From JABCPE02 sp963530295 (GTDB taxonomy: Bacteria > Bacteroidota > Bacteroidia > Flavobacteriales > Weeksellaceae), in NCBI GenBank assembly GCA_963530295.1, contig CAUSCF010000006.1:15313-79312 (forward strand): 64,000 nt of DNA, written 5' to 3'. Both the position numbers and the translations under genes were made by a program. Of this stretch, positions 26,166-33,880 are shown piece after piece. Positions within the stretch are counted from its first letter, which is position 1. Each line of letters starts with the position of its first letter. Under the pieces are notes generated by a model. That model did not search any database, had not been told where the DNA came from, and saw only the letters and a list, made by a program, of their open reading frames with translations.

Positions 26166-26707
26166 AAGTAAAATCAACGCCACTTAAAAACTGCTATATC
26201 ATAGAACCTACTGTTTTTGAGGATGACAGAGGGTATTTTTATGAGAAATTTAATGAACAAAAATTCCAGCAACTGACAGGAATGAATGGGCATTTCGTTC
26301 AGGATAATGTTTCCAAATCCTCTTACGGAGTTCTTCGTGGGCTGCATTTGCAGAAAGGAGACATGGCTCAGGCGAAACTGGTGTCTTGTCAGGAGGGAAG
26401 AGTCTGGGATGTTGCAGTAGATTTGCGCGAAGATTCGCCTACTTTTGGGCAGTGGTTCGGCGTGGAGCTTAGCGCCGAAAACAGACTGCAGTTCTACATT
26501 CCGAGAGGTTTTGCCCACGGATTTTCGGTGCTGAGCCCGACTGCGGTTTTTACTTATAAATGTGATAATTTCTATAATAAAGAATCCGAAGGCGGTATCA
26601 TTTGGAATGATGCAGAGCTCGGTATAGACTGGAAACTTCCAATGTCTGATATCATTTTATCCGAAAAAGATAAGGTGCAAAAAACCTTTAAAGAAAAGAA
26701 TTTCTAA
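26162..26707 (+). CDS. rfbC: dTDP-4-dehydrorhamnose 3,5-epimerase (RmlC)
   Basis: A 181-residue cupin epimerase. The opening TPLKNCYIIEPTVFEDDRGY, then SYGVLRGLHLQKGDMAQAKL (catalytic His, binding Lys), VWDVAVDLREDSPTFGQW, FYIPRGFAHGFSVLS and FTYKCDNFYNKESEGGI (catalytic Tyr region) follow the RmlC pattern and length. It would convert dTDP-4-keto-6-deoxyglucose to the L-lyxo isomer on the way to dTDP-L-rhamnose. RmlA, RmlB and RmlD are not in the window, so they must be encoded elsewhere or the epimerase serves another sugar. It is the last gene of the locus and is followed by a terminator. Confidence 0.9.
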   Translation: MKVKSTPLKNCYIIEPTVFEDDRGYFYEKFNEQKFQQLTGMNGHFVQDNVSKSSYGVLRGLHLQKGDMAQAKLVSCQEGRVWDVAVDLREDSPTFGQWFGVELSAENRLQFYIPRGFAHGFSVLSPTAVFTYKCDNFYNKESEGGIIWNDAELGIDWKLPMSDIILSEKDKVQKTFKEKNF

Positions 26708-26737
26708 CTAACAAAACGGAATATCATCATAAAAACA

Positions 26738-26770
26738 AAGGGGCTTAATGTGTTTAAGTCCCTTATTTTA
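26738..26770 (+). terminator. Terminator at the end of the polysaccharide locus
   Basis: Arms 26738-26748 (AAGGGGCTTAA) and 26754-26764 (TTAAGTCCCTT) pair over 11 positions with one G-U, loop of five, followed by ATTTTATT. Confidence 0.75.
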
Positions 26771-26782
26771 TTATTTAAAATT

Positions 26783-26964
26783 TGTGTAAACAATTTGTTT
26801 TCCTGAAATAAGATTTGTGATTTTGTGAAATAATTAGTTTTGAAGAAAATAAGATTTGTGATTTTGCGAAATAATTAGTTTTGAAGAAAATAAGATTTCT
26901 TATTTCGTAAAAATCATTTGTTTTGAGCGAAATAAGATTTAATATTTGCAAAAAAACAAATGAT
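26783..26964. repeat. Decaying ~41-bp tandem repeat with a nested inverted repeat
   Basis: Four units begin near 26805, 26846, 26887 and 26929, period 41-42; a partial unit precedes them. Each starts with AAATAAGATTT. Units one and two are nearly identical, unit three has become a local palindrome (AAATAAG-ATTT-CTTATTT), and the last part forms a perfect 12-bp inverted repeat, 26913-26924 against 26953-26964 (ATCATTTGTTTT). It fills the gap between the convergent rfbC and BaiN-like genes. No spacers are present, so it is not a CRISPR array. Function unknown. Confidence 0.75.
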
Positions 26965-26996
26965 ATAGTTCAGACAAAATCCAAGTAGCAAAGATT

Positions 26997-28202
26997 TCAC
27001 TTCATAGCGTTTAAGTCCTGAGCAATCAGCCAGCCTTCGCTCCAGCACGCTTGGAAGTTGAACCCGCCAGTAACCGCATCGATGTTGAGAACCTCGCCAG
27101 AGATGTAGAAATTGGGCAGTTTTTTGCTTTTCATAGTTTTAAAATCCATCTCCTTCAAATCCACACCGCCCGCCGTGACAAATTCCTCTTTGAAAGTGCT
27201 TTTTCCTGTCACATTTATTCGGCAGCAGCACAGATTTTCTATGATTTTCTGCATTTCTTTGTTGTTGATATTGGCTAATTGTTTGGTTGTATCAATTCCA
27301 GAAACGAATAAAATTCTCTGCCAAAAACGATTGGTAATATCAAAAATTTTGGTCTGACCGATGGATTTTTTCGGTTCATTTTCTTTGAATTTTTTAAATA
27401 TTTCCAAAGCATCTTCTGAAGCTGTTCCGATGAAATTAACGATGATTTCAAACTGGTATTTTAGTGCCGCAAGTTCTCTCGCTCCCCAAGCCGATAGTTT
27501 TAGGATTGCAGGGCCGCTCAGTCCCCAGTGGGTGATGAGCAGAGAACCAGACTCTTCTAAATTTAATTTTGGAATTTCAATATCTACATACTGAAAACTC
27601 GTTCCCATGAGGTCTTTCAGTATTTCATTTTTAATGTTAAATGTAAATAAAGAGGGAACGGGCGTGATAATCTGATGACCCAATTTTTCCAGTATTTTAA
27701 ATGCTTTCGGCGAACTTCCGGTGCTGAATACCACATAATCCGCAAAATAATTTTGGTCTGTGGTATGGATTTTATATCCGTTTTCCTGCGGCAGAATCTC
27801 GGTAACGGTTTGTTTGGTAAGTATTTTTACATTATTCTTTCTGCATTCATTGACTAGGCAGTCTATGATGCTTTGTGATGAGTTGCTTTCAGGAAAAATT
27901 CGGTTGTCATCTTCTATTTTGAGGACTACGCCGTGTTCTTCGTACCAGTTCATGGTGTCCTCAGGCTGGAATTTTGTAAACACGCTAAGGAGTTCTTTGT
28001 TTCCACGAGGGTAGAATTGCACGAGTTCTCTCGGGTCAAAACAAGCGTGGGAAACATTACATCTGCCGCCGCCTGAGATTTTTACTTTTTGCAGTACATC
28101 AGAATTTTGTTCCAAAATAGTGACATCGTATAGTTTAGTATCAATATTTGCAGCGGTAAAAAATCCAGAAGCGCCTCCTCCGATGATGATTACTTTTTTC
28201 AT
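26997..28202 (-). CDS. BaiN/HI0933-family flavoprotein (NAD(P)/FAD-dependent oxidoreductase)
   Basis: A 401-residue flavoprotein. The N-terminal FAD motif is IIGGGASGFFTAAN (GxGxxG), followed by the family signature KVKISGGGRCNVSHA. The C-terminal part has EEFVTAGGVDLKEMDFKTM and LPNFYISGEVLNIDAVTGGFNFQAC, both typical of the HI0933/YhiN/BaiN group. The substrate of most members is unknown; BaiN itself reduces a bile-acid intermediate, and this should not be transferred here. Single gene, convergent to the polysaccharide locus, downstream of yidC and separated from it by a terminator. Confidence 0.88.
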   Translation of the reverse strand: MKKVIIIGGGASGFFTAANIDTKLYDVTILEQNSDVLQKVKISGGGRCNVSHACFDPRELVQFYPRGNKELLSVFTKFQPEDTMNWYEEHGVVLKIEDDNRIFPESNSSQSIIDCLVNECRKNNVKILTKQTVTEILPQENGYKIHTTDQNYFADYVVFSTGSSPKAFKILEKLGHQIITPVPSLFTFNIKNEILKDLMGTSFQYVDIEIPKLNLEESGSLLITHWGLSGPAILKLSAWGARELAALKYQFEIIVNFIGTASEDALEIFKKFKENEPKKSIGQTKIFDITNRFWQRILFVSGIDTTKQLANINNKEMQKIIENLCCCRINVTGKSTFKEEFVTAGGVDLKEMDFKTMKSKKLPNFYISGEVLNIDAVTGGFNFQACWSEGWLIAQDLNAMK

Positions 28203-28206
28203 AATT

Positions 28207-28256
28207 CAAAAGAAAAACCTTCAACATTTTCTTTTTTTAGAGTAATGCTGAAGGTT
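28207..28256 (-). terminator. Terminator after yidC
   Basis: Arms 28216-28228 and 28244-28256 (AACCTTCAACATT with AATGCTGAAGGTT) pair over 13 positions with one G-U around a 15-base loop; T-rich tail on the minus strand. Confidence 0.65.
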
Positions 28257-28275
28257 GATTTATAAATAATTAAAA

Positions 28276-30054
28276 TTATTTTTTGTTGTTTTTCTGTTGT
28301 TTTTGCTGTTCTTTCTTCTGTTCTTGTGCTTGTTCCATCAGCTCACGCATTTTTCTTTGGAAACGCCCTTCTTTAGCAGGTTTAGCTTTGTTTTCCTGAA
28401 TTTGAGCGTGAATTTTCTTTTCATCAATGATAAAGTTCTTGATAACAAGTACAATCACGATGTTCAGAGCATTTGACACAAAATAGTACCAAGAAAGCCC
28501 AGATGCAGCGGAGTTTAGGAAGAACATAAATGTAACAGGGAAAATGTACATCAGAGGTCTCATGTCTGGCATTCCTTCTTGTCTTGGTGCCTGCATATTT
28601 CCAGAGGTCATGATAGTGTAGATTAAAATAACCACCGTACATGCCACCGCGAAAATACTCAAATGGTCTATTCCAAGGAAGTTAGAAGGAATCTTGATGA
28701 TATCATCATATGAAGATAAATCCTCTACGAACCAGAAGCTCTTGCCTCGGAAATCGATATAATTCGGGAAGAAACGGAATAGCGCATAGAAAATAGGAAC
28801 CTGCATAAGGGCTGGGATACATCCCGCGAGCTGATTGACTCCCGCATTTCTATACACCGCCAATACTTCCTGTTGTTTTTTCAGTGGGTCAGCATCTTTG
28901 TATTTTTCGTTTACAGCATCTACTTCAGGTCGGATTACTCTCATCATAGCGCTCAGCTTGTGCTGTTTGAACATGATAGGCGAGAGGATAAGTTTAACCA
29001 TGATAGTCAGCACTAAAATAGCCCAACCAGCCGTAAGTCCTAAATGATTTTGAATAAACTCATAAATAGGGATAAAGAACCAAACATTGATAGTTCTGAT
29101 GAATGACCAGCCGAGTGGCAAGATTCTATCAAAGTTTTTATCATAACTTTCAAGTAAATCCAAATCTAGCGGCATGAAATACCAAGAGAAACTTTCGTTA
29201 AACTCCTTATTTCCAGAAAGATTTACTTCAGATTTATAGTTGAAAGTTTTTAGATAATCGCCTTTGTCCACTGGTTCTTGGCTTCCTATAGACTGCGTAA
29301 GTCCGTTTTTAGCCTCGAAAACAGCCGTGAAGAACTGGCTTTTCACACCGATCCAGTCTAGTGTTTCTTCGGTTTCATTCATTTCGCCACTTCCATCATA
29401 ATCATAGCTAGAATAGTTGTCAAATGAATAAACAAACTCTGTATAGCCCTGCTGCTGTGTCCTCCCTTTTTCTGTAACTAAAGCCTGATAATCCCAAGAA
29501 AACTGAGCTTTGTTATCATTAGTTATTTTAGAAAGCCCTTCTGTTTTTACTTGGAAATCAACTTTGTAGTTTTTTTGTAAAGTATAGATAAACTGAATTG
29601 TAGCAGACTCCAGCTGTACGTGTAGAGTTATTACATTGCCATTTACTGATGGAGTAAAGGTTAAATCCTTGGTACTTACTAATTTACCAGCTTTGTCTTT
29701 AAAAGTAAATCCGTAGTTTGAGTTCTCATTATTGAATAAATACAGAGGTTTATTTTTGTCTGTTTTGTCATAAGAGTTGTACTGGTTCATTCTTACTGAA
29801 GAAATCTGCCCTCCAAGGTTAGAAATTTCCAAAGTAAGCTCATCATTTTTGAGAACGGATTTTTCTCCACCGTGAGAAGCAATAGCTTTTGTAATTTTTT
29901 CTCTTTGCTCAGTTTTTGCTTGTTTTTCAGCCTGTTTTTGCTTGTCATCTTTATTGAAATACTGGAAGAAAAACGATACCGCTAAAATAAATCCAGCAAA
30001 GACAACCATATTGATAAACTGGCTTCTTTCAAATCCTCTGTTACTATTCTGCAT
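28276..30054 (-). CDS. yidC: Membrane protein insertase YidC
   Basis: A 592-residue inner-membrane insertase. The first membrane segment (about 11-33, SQFINMVVFAGFILAVSFFF) is followed by a large periplasmic beta domain (about 60-340), then the conserved insertase core of five segments beginning GWSFIRTINVWFFIPIYEFI, with IMFKQHKLSAMMRVIRPEVD, GCIPALMQVPIFYALFRFFP and the last helices ending near 555. A basic, Gln/Lys-rich tail (QKKEQQKQQKNNKK) may touch the ribosome. Family knowledge: inserts membrane proteins alone or with SecYEG. A TATCTTTG promoter box is upstream; a terminator follows. Confidence 0.95.
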   Translation of the reverse strand: MQNSNRGFERSQFINMVVFAGFILAVSFFFQYFNKDDKQKQAEKQAKTEQREKITKAIASHGGEKSVLKNDELTLEISNLGGQISSVRMNQYNSYDKTDKNKPLYLFNNENSNYGFTFKDKAGKLVSTKDLTFTPSVNGNVITLHVQLESATIQFIYTLQKNYKVDFQVKTEGLSKITNDNKAQFSWDYQALVTEKGRTQQQGYTEFVYSFDNYSSYDYDGSGEMNETEETLDWIGVKSQFFTAVFEAKNGLTQSIGSQEPVDKGDYLKTFNYKSEVNLSGNKEFNESFSWYFMPLDLDLLESYDKNFDRILPLGWSFIRTINVWFFIPIYEFIQNHLGLTAGWAILVLTIMVKLILSPIMFKQHKLSAMMRVIRPEVDAVNEKYKDADPLKKQQEVLAVYRNAGVNQLAGCIPALMQVPIFYALFRFFPNYIDFRGKSFWFVEDLSSYDDIIKIPSNFLGIDHLSIFAVACTVVILIYTIMTSGNMQAPRQEGMPDMRPLMYIFPVTFMFFLNSAASGLSWYYFVSNALNIVIVLVIKNFIIDEKKIHAQIQENKAKPAKEGRFQRKMRELMEQAQEQKKEQQKQQKNNKK

Positions 30055-30081
30055 TTTTTTAGTTTAAAAAATTATTGCCGA

Positions 30082-30089
30082 CAAAGATA
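30082..30089 (-). promoter_or_regulatory. -7 promoter box of yidC
   Basis: Minus strand TATCTTTG, matching TAnnTTTG, 28 bases before the start codon. No -33 TTG in range. Confidence 0.45.
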
Positions 30090-30208
30090 AACAAAAATTA
30101 GTGAAAAGATTTATTTCATTAAAAAAATAAGTTGTGATTTTTATTGGGAATAAAGTGATAAATAAACCCCTTCAACTCACAAGCTAAAGAGGATATTTTG
30201 AAATAAAA

Positions 30209-31822
30209 TTATTTTTTATTTTTTGCAGATGCTTTTATAAAAGCAATGAACAAAGGGTGAGGAGATGCTACCGTACTTTTGTACTCTGGGTGGTACTGCA
30301 CACCTACATAGAAAGGATGGTCTTTAAGCTCCACTACTTCTACGAGGTGGGTTTCAGGGTTGAAACCAGAAGGGATAAGTCCTTTTTTCTCGTAATCTTC
30401 TATGTAGTCATTGTTAAACTCATATCTGTGGCGATGTCTTTCCGAAATCAGTTCTGCATTGTAGATTTCGGCGATTTTGGTGTTTGGTTTTAGTTCGCAT
30501 TTCCAAGCACCCAGACGCATAGTTCCGCCTTTGTTTATTACATCTTTTTGCTCCTCCATTAGGCTGATAATAGGGTAAGGTGAGTTGTCATCAAACTCCA
30601 TACTATTCGCCTTTTCAAATCCTAATACATTTCTCGCAAATTCTATCGTGACAATCTGCATTCCGAGACAAATTCCTAATAGCGGAATTTTGTTTTCTCT
30701 GGCGTATTTAGCAGCAGTTATTTTCCCTTCTATTCCTCTGTCGCCAAAACCAGGTGCGATGAGAATACCATCTAAATCTTTTAGATAATCTTCTGCATTT
30801 CCGTTTTCTAGGTCACCGCTGTAGATCCATTTTAGCTTCACATCTATTTCCTCTGATGCTCCTGCGTGGATGAAAGCCTCGGCTATGGATTTGTAAGAAT
30901 CTTGTAAAGAAACATATTTACCAACAAGCCCTATTTCTACGGTTTTTTTAGGGTTTTTATATTTTTTAAGGAAATTTTGCCAGTTTTTTAGATTAGGTTC
31001 TTTGTCGTAAGGAAGTCCCAATCCTTTAAGAACCACTTGGTCAAAATTCTGCTGATGCAGTTCTATAGGAACGCGGTATATAGTATCTACATCTTTACAC
31101 TCCACTACATTTTCTATGGCTACATTACAGAACTGAGCAAGTTTAGACTTGATGTCTTTGGTAATGGTATGTTCGGTTCTGCACACTAAAACATCTGCCT
31201 GAACGCCACTTTCCATCAATGCTTTTACAGAGTGCTGAGAAGGTTTTGTTTTTAATTCACCGCTTGAAGCCAAGTAAGGCAGCAAAGTAAGGTGAATCAC
31301 CATAGAGTTTTTCTCTCCCAGCTCCCATTTCAACTGGCGAACAGACTCTATGTAAGGTAAAGACTCTATGTCTCCCACCGTTCCACCTATTTCAGTGATG
31401 ATGATATCATAGCCTTCATTAGAAAGAATTTTTATTCTTCTCTTTATCTCATTGGTAATGTGCGGAATTACCTGCACGGTTTTTCCTAAGAAGTCACCTT
31501 TTCGTTCTTTTTCGATTACGGTTTGGTAGATTCTTCCTGTGGTTACATTATTATTTTGGCTGGTATTGGTATCCAGAAATCTCTCATAGTGTCCCAAGTC
31601 AAGGTCTGTTTCTGCGCCGTCTTCTGTCACATAGCATTCGCCGTGTTCATATGGGTTCAGTGTCCCTGGGTCGATGTTGATATAAGGGTCTAATTTCTGT
31701 ATGGTAACTTTAAATCCTCTGGCTTTCAGTAACATACCGAGAGAAGCAGAAACGATTCCTTTTCCTAATGATGATGTTACACCTCCTGTCACGAAGATGT
31801 ATTTAGTATTATTTTTAGACAT
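30209..31822 (-). CDS. pyrG: CTP synthase
   Basis: About 537 residues. I place the start at the ATG at 31820-31822 (MSKNNTKYIFVTGGVTSSLG); an upstream in-frame TTG would begin inside the promoter -7 box. The synthase domain has VTGGVTSSLGKGIVSASLG, DPYINIDPGTLNPYEHGE and EIGGTVGDIESLPYIES. The C-terminal glutaminase domain has the nucleophile in LGICLGMQIVTIEF and the His-Glu pair in YHPEYKS. It converts UTP to CTP with ATP and glutamine. Transcribed in the same direction as yidC, with about 150 bases between them. Confidence 0.97.
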   Translation of the reverse strand: MSKNNTKYIFVTGGVTSSLGKGIVSASLGMLLKARGFKVTIQKLDPYINIDPGTLNPYEHGECYVTEDGAETDLDLGHYERFLDTNTSQNNNVTTGRIYQTVIEKERKGDFLGKTVQVIPHITNEIKRRIKILSNEGYDIIITEIGGTVGDIESLPYIESVRQLKWELGEKNSMVIHLTLLPYLASSGELKTKPSQHSVKALMESGVQADVLVCRTEHTITKDIKSKLAQFCNVAIENVVECKDVDTIYRVPIELHQQNFDQVVLKGLGLPYDKEPNLKNWQNFLKKYKNPKKTVEIGLVGKYVSLQDSYKSIAEAFIHAGASEEIDVKLKWIYSGDLENGNAEDYLKDLDGILIAPGFGDRGIEGKITAAKYARENKIPLLGICLGMQIVTIEFARNVLGFEKANSMEFDDNSPYPIISLMEEQKDVINKGGTMRLGAWKCELKPNTKIAEIYNAELISERHRHRYEFNNDYIEDYEKKGLIPSGFNPETHLVEVVELKDHPFYVGVQYHPEYKSTVASPHPLFIAFIKASAKNKK

Positions 31823-31837
31823 TCGTTTAGGTTTGTG

Positions 31838-31868
31838 CAAAGTTAAAATAAAACGCCATATTATGCAA
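31838..31868 (-). promoter_or_regulatory. Promoter of pyrG
   Basis: Minus strand TTG (31866-31868), a 20-base spacer and TAACTTTG (31838-31845), matching TTG / TAnnTTTG. It lies 16 bases from the ATG chosen and rules out the longer reading frame. Confidence 0.7.
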
Positions 31869-31986
31869 GAAACAAACTATAAAGTAAGTGAAACAAAGTC
31901 AAAGTCTTATTTAATAAAGTATTTCTAATTAAATTTTGAAAACATTAAAGTTGTTAAATTTAGTATTTATAAAAAAGTAAAATCCA

Positions 31987-31994
31987 TATCTTTG
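31987..31994 (+). promoter_or_regulatory. -7 promoter box of miaA
   Basis: TATCTTTG, matching TAnnTTTG, 22 bases before the miaA ATG. Confidence 0.5.
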
Positions 31995-32016
31995 AGGCCT
32001 ATTTTTAAAAAATTAA

Positions 32017-32922
32017 ATGAAGAAAAGACTTTTTTCTGTGGTAGGGCCTACGGGAATTGGTAAAACGAAACTAGCAATCGCGGTGGCGAAATATTTTGGA
32101 ACCGAAATTGTATCCTGTGATGCGCGCCAGTTTTTTGCGGAAATGCCCATCGGCACGGCTGCGCCGACAGAAGATGAACTAGACCAAGTGAAACATCATT
32201 TCATAGGAAACCTCAGTGTGGTGGATGAATATTCCATCGGGCAGTATGAAAAAGATGCCTTGGAAAAACTAGAACAGCTCTTCCAAAAGTATGACAATGT
32301 AGTGCTGGTGGGCGGTTCGGGAATGTATGAAAAGGCTGTCGCAGAGGGATTGAACAATCTTCCAGAATCAAACCCAGAGAATCAGAAACGATTAGAACAG
32401 CTCTTCAGCGAGGGTGGAATAGAAGCCTTGCAAAAGCTTTTGAAAGAATCGGATAGTGTTTATTATCAGATAGTTGATAAGGAAAATCCGCGCAGACTGA
32501 TGAGGGCTTTGGATATTATCTGGCAGACAGGAAAAACATACACGGAAAACATTGAAAAACCTTTGGTTAAAAGAGATTTTGATGTTGTCAGAATTGGGAT
32601 TTCTGCGGACAGAGAGATTATCTATGACAGAATTAACCGAAGAGTGGATTTGATGGTGCAGAATGGGCTTTTGGAAGAAGCGAAAAATCTTATTCCTTAT
32701 AAAGACAAAACAGCCCTACAGACAGTGAGTTACACAGAATTATTCAAATATTTTTCAGGTGAGTGGGAGCTGGATTTTGCGATTTCAGAAATAAAGAAAA
32801 ATTCCCGAAGATACGCCAAAAGACAGCTTACATGGCTTAGAAAACTCGAAAATATCGATTGGATAAAATATGACTACACACAGGAAGAATTAGAAAAATT
32901 ATTAGAAATTATCAAAAAATGA
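32017..32922 (+). CDS. miaA: tRNA dimethylallyltransferase
   Basis: A 301-residue isopentenyltransferase that modifies A37 of tRNAs reading UNN codons, using dimethylallyl diphosphate. The P-loop VVGPTGIGKTKLA is at about 8-20, followed by EIVSCDARQFFAEMPIGTAA (usually DSxQxY; here DARQFF), HHFIGNLSVVDEYSIGQYEK, VLVGGSGMYEKAV, and the C-terminal RRYAKRQLTWLRK. The DARQFF form is common in Bacteroidota. The stop overlaps the start of the next gene by ATGA. Confidence 0.94.
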   Translation: MKKRLFSVVGPTGIGKTKLAIAVAKYFGTEIVSCDARQFFAEMPIGTAAPTEDELDQVKHHFIGNLSVVDEYSIGQYEKDALEKLEQLFQKYDNVVLVGGSGMYEKAVAEGLNNLPESNPENQKRLEQLFSEGGIEALQKLLKESDSVYYQIVDKENPRRLMRALDIIWQTGKTYTENIEKPLVKRDFDVVRIGISADREIIYDRINRRVDLMVQNGLLEEAKNLIPYKDKTALQTVSYTELFKYFSGEWELDFAISEIKKNSRRYAKRQLTWLRKLENIDWIKYDYTQEELEKLLEIIKK

Positions 32923-33473
32923 AAAACTTTTTAAAAAAACAATGGAGTAACATCCTATTTGGCGCATTTATATTGGCATTTTTCTTTGTGCCAGGTGTTC
33001 GTGAGTCTATCCAAAGACTTTTCTTGATGAAGCCTTCTTTGGAGAAGTCGCAGAGTATAGGAACGCTCACAGAATCAGAATATAATGTAGAATTAAAGGG
33101 AATAAATGTCCCAGATGCCAATTTGTCTGATTTCAAAGGAAAACCTATTTTTCTCAACTTCTGGGGAAGCTGGTGTCCTCCTTGTAGAGCCGAATTTCCT
33201 ACTATCCAGAGCCTTTATGAAGGTAAAAAAGGGAAAATAGAATTTGTTCTGATTGCCATGCAGGATGAGGAACAGAAAGTGAGGGATTTTATTAAGAAAA
33301 ATGGCTATACTACGCCTGTCTATCTGCTGAAAGAGCCTCTTAGCGAGAAGTTTAGTATAGGTGTTTTTCCTACGACTTTTATCCTTGGGAAGGATGGGCA
33401 GATACTCAAAAAAGATGAAGGAGCGGCCGACTGGAATAGTCAGGCAGTTCATAGTTTTATAGATAAATTATAA
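32919..33473 (+). CDS. Membrane-anchored TlpA-like thioredoxin protein
   Basis: A 184-residue protein with one N-terminal membrane segment (about 11-25, NILFGAFILAFFFVPG) and a periplasmic thioredoxin fold. The active site is FWGSWCPPCRAEFP (Cys86, Cys89), with the cis-proline loop IGVFPTTFILGKDG. Family knowledge: TlpA/ResA-like proteins reduce disulfides outside the membrane, often for cytochrome c maturation. Translationally coupled to miaA by an ATGA overlap, though the two functions have no obvious link. Distinct from the two other thioredoxin-fold proteins in this window by its WCPPC site. Confidence 0.88.
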   Translation: MKNFLKKQWSNILFGAFILAFFFVPGVRESIQRLFLMKPSLEKSQSIGTLTESEYNVELKGINVPDANLSDFKGKPIFLNFWGSWCPPCRAEFPTIQSLYEGKKGKIEFVLIAMQDEEQKVRDFIKKNGYTTPVYLLKEPLSEKFSIGVFPTTFILGKDGQILKKDEGAADWNSQAVHSFIDKL

Positions 33474-33518
33474 TTTTGGCAAGAGTTTTGCTGCTTTTAT
33501 TAAAAAATATTTATAAAA

Positions 33519-33815
33519 ATGAAAAAAATTAAGATGGCTTATCAAGTTTATAAAAACAGAAGTTTTTTCACTAAAATTCCTGATATTTTTAGAATGATAA
33601 AGTCTTCATTTAGAGGAGAGTATAAGATGAATAAATCATCAGTTATTATCCCAGTGCTTATATTTATCTATATGCTGTCACCTTTGGATTTTATTCCAGA
33701 TTTTATTCCTTTTATCGGTGTTTTGGATGATTTGGGACTTTTTGCTATTGCGCTTTCCAAACTGACAAAAGAATTGGATAATTTTTATCTATGGGAAGCT
33801 AATAGAGCGGAGTAG
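33519..33815 (+). CDS. YkvA-family DUF1232 membrane protein
   Basis: A 98-residue protein of unknown function. The DUF1232 signature is clear: a hydrophobic stretch (VIIPVLIFIYMLSPLDFIPD) running into FIPFIGVLDDLGLFAIALSK. The N-terminal 40 residues are basic. It follows the thioredoxin gene by 45 bases and may share its transcript; the shared bidirectional terminator with coaBC closes the unit. Confidence 0.85.
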   Translation: MKKIKMAYQVYKNRSFFTKIPDIFRMIKSSFRGEYKMNKSSVIIPVLIFIYMLSPLDFIPDFIPFIGVLDDLGLFAIALSKLTKELDNFYLWEANRAE

Positions 33816-33849
33816 TACTAAACACCAATAAATTATAAATAAAGCCAAA

Positions 33850-33880
33850 AAAACATACTTTTTTAAGTATGTTTTTTTTG
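33850..33880. terminator. Bidirectional terminator between DUF1232 and coaBC
   Basis: Perfect arms 33850-33860 (AAAACATACTT) and 33865-33875 (AAGTATGTTTT) around a TTTT loop, with A-rich and T-rich flanks so that it can work in both directions. The coaBC stop codon (33863-33865) lies in the loop, so the end of the coding region is part of the hairpin. Confidence 0.85.

Noticed and set aside
26783..26964. CRISPR array
   Set aside because: The 41-bp units are directly adjacent with no unique spacers, vary in sequence, and there is no cas gene.
31823..31840. Longer pyrG start at an upstream TTG
   Set aside because: The extension begins inside the promoter -7 box and is absent from the conserved CTP synthase N-terminus.
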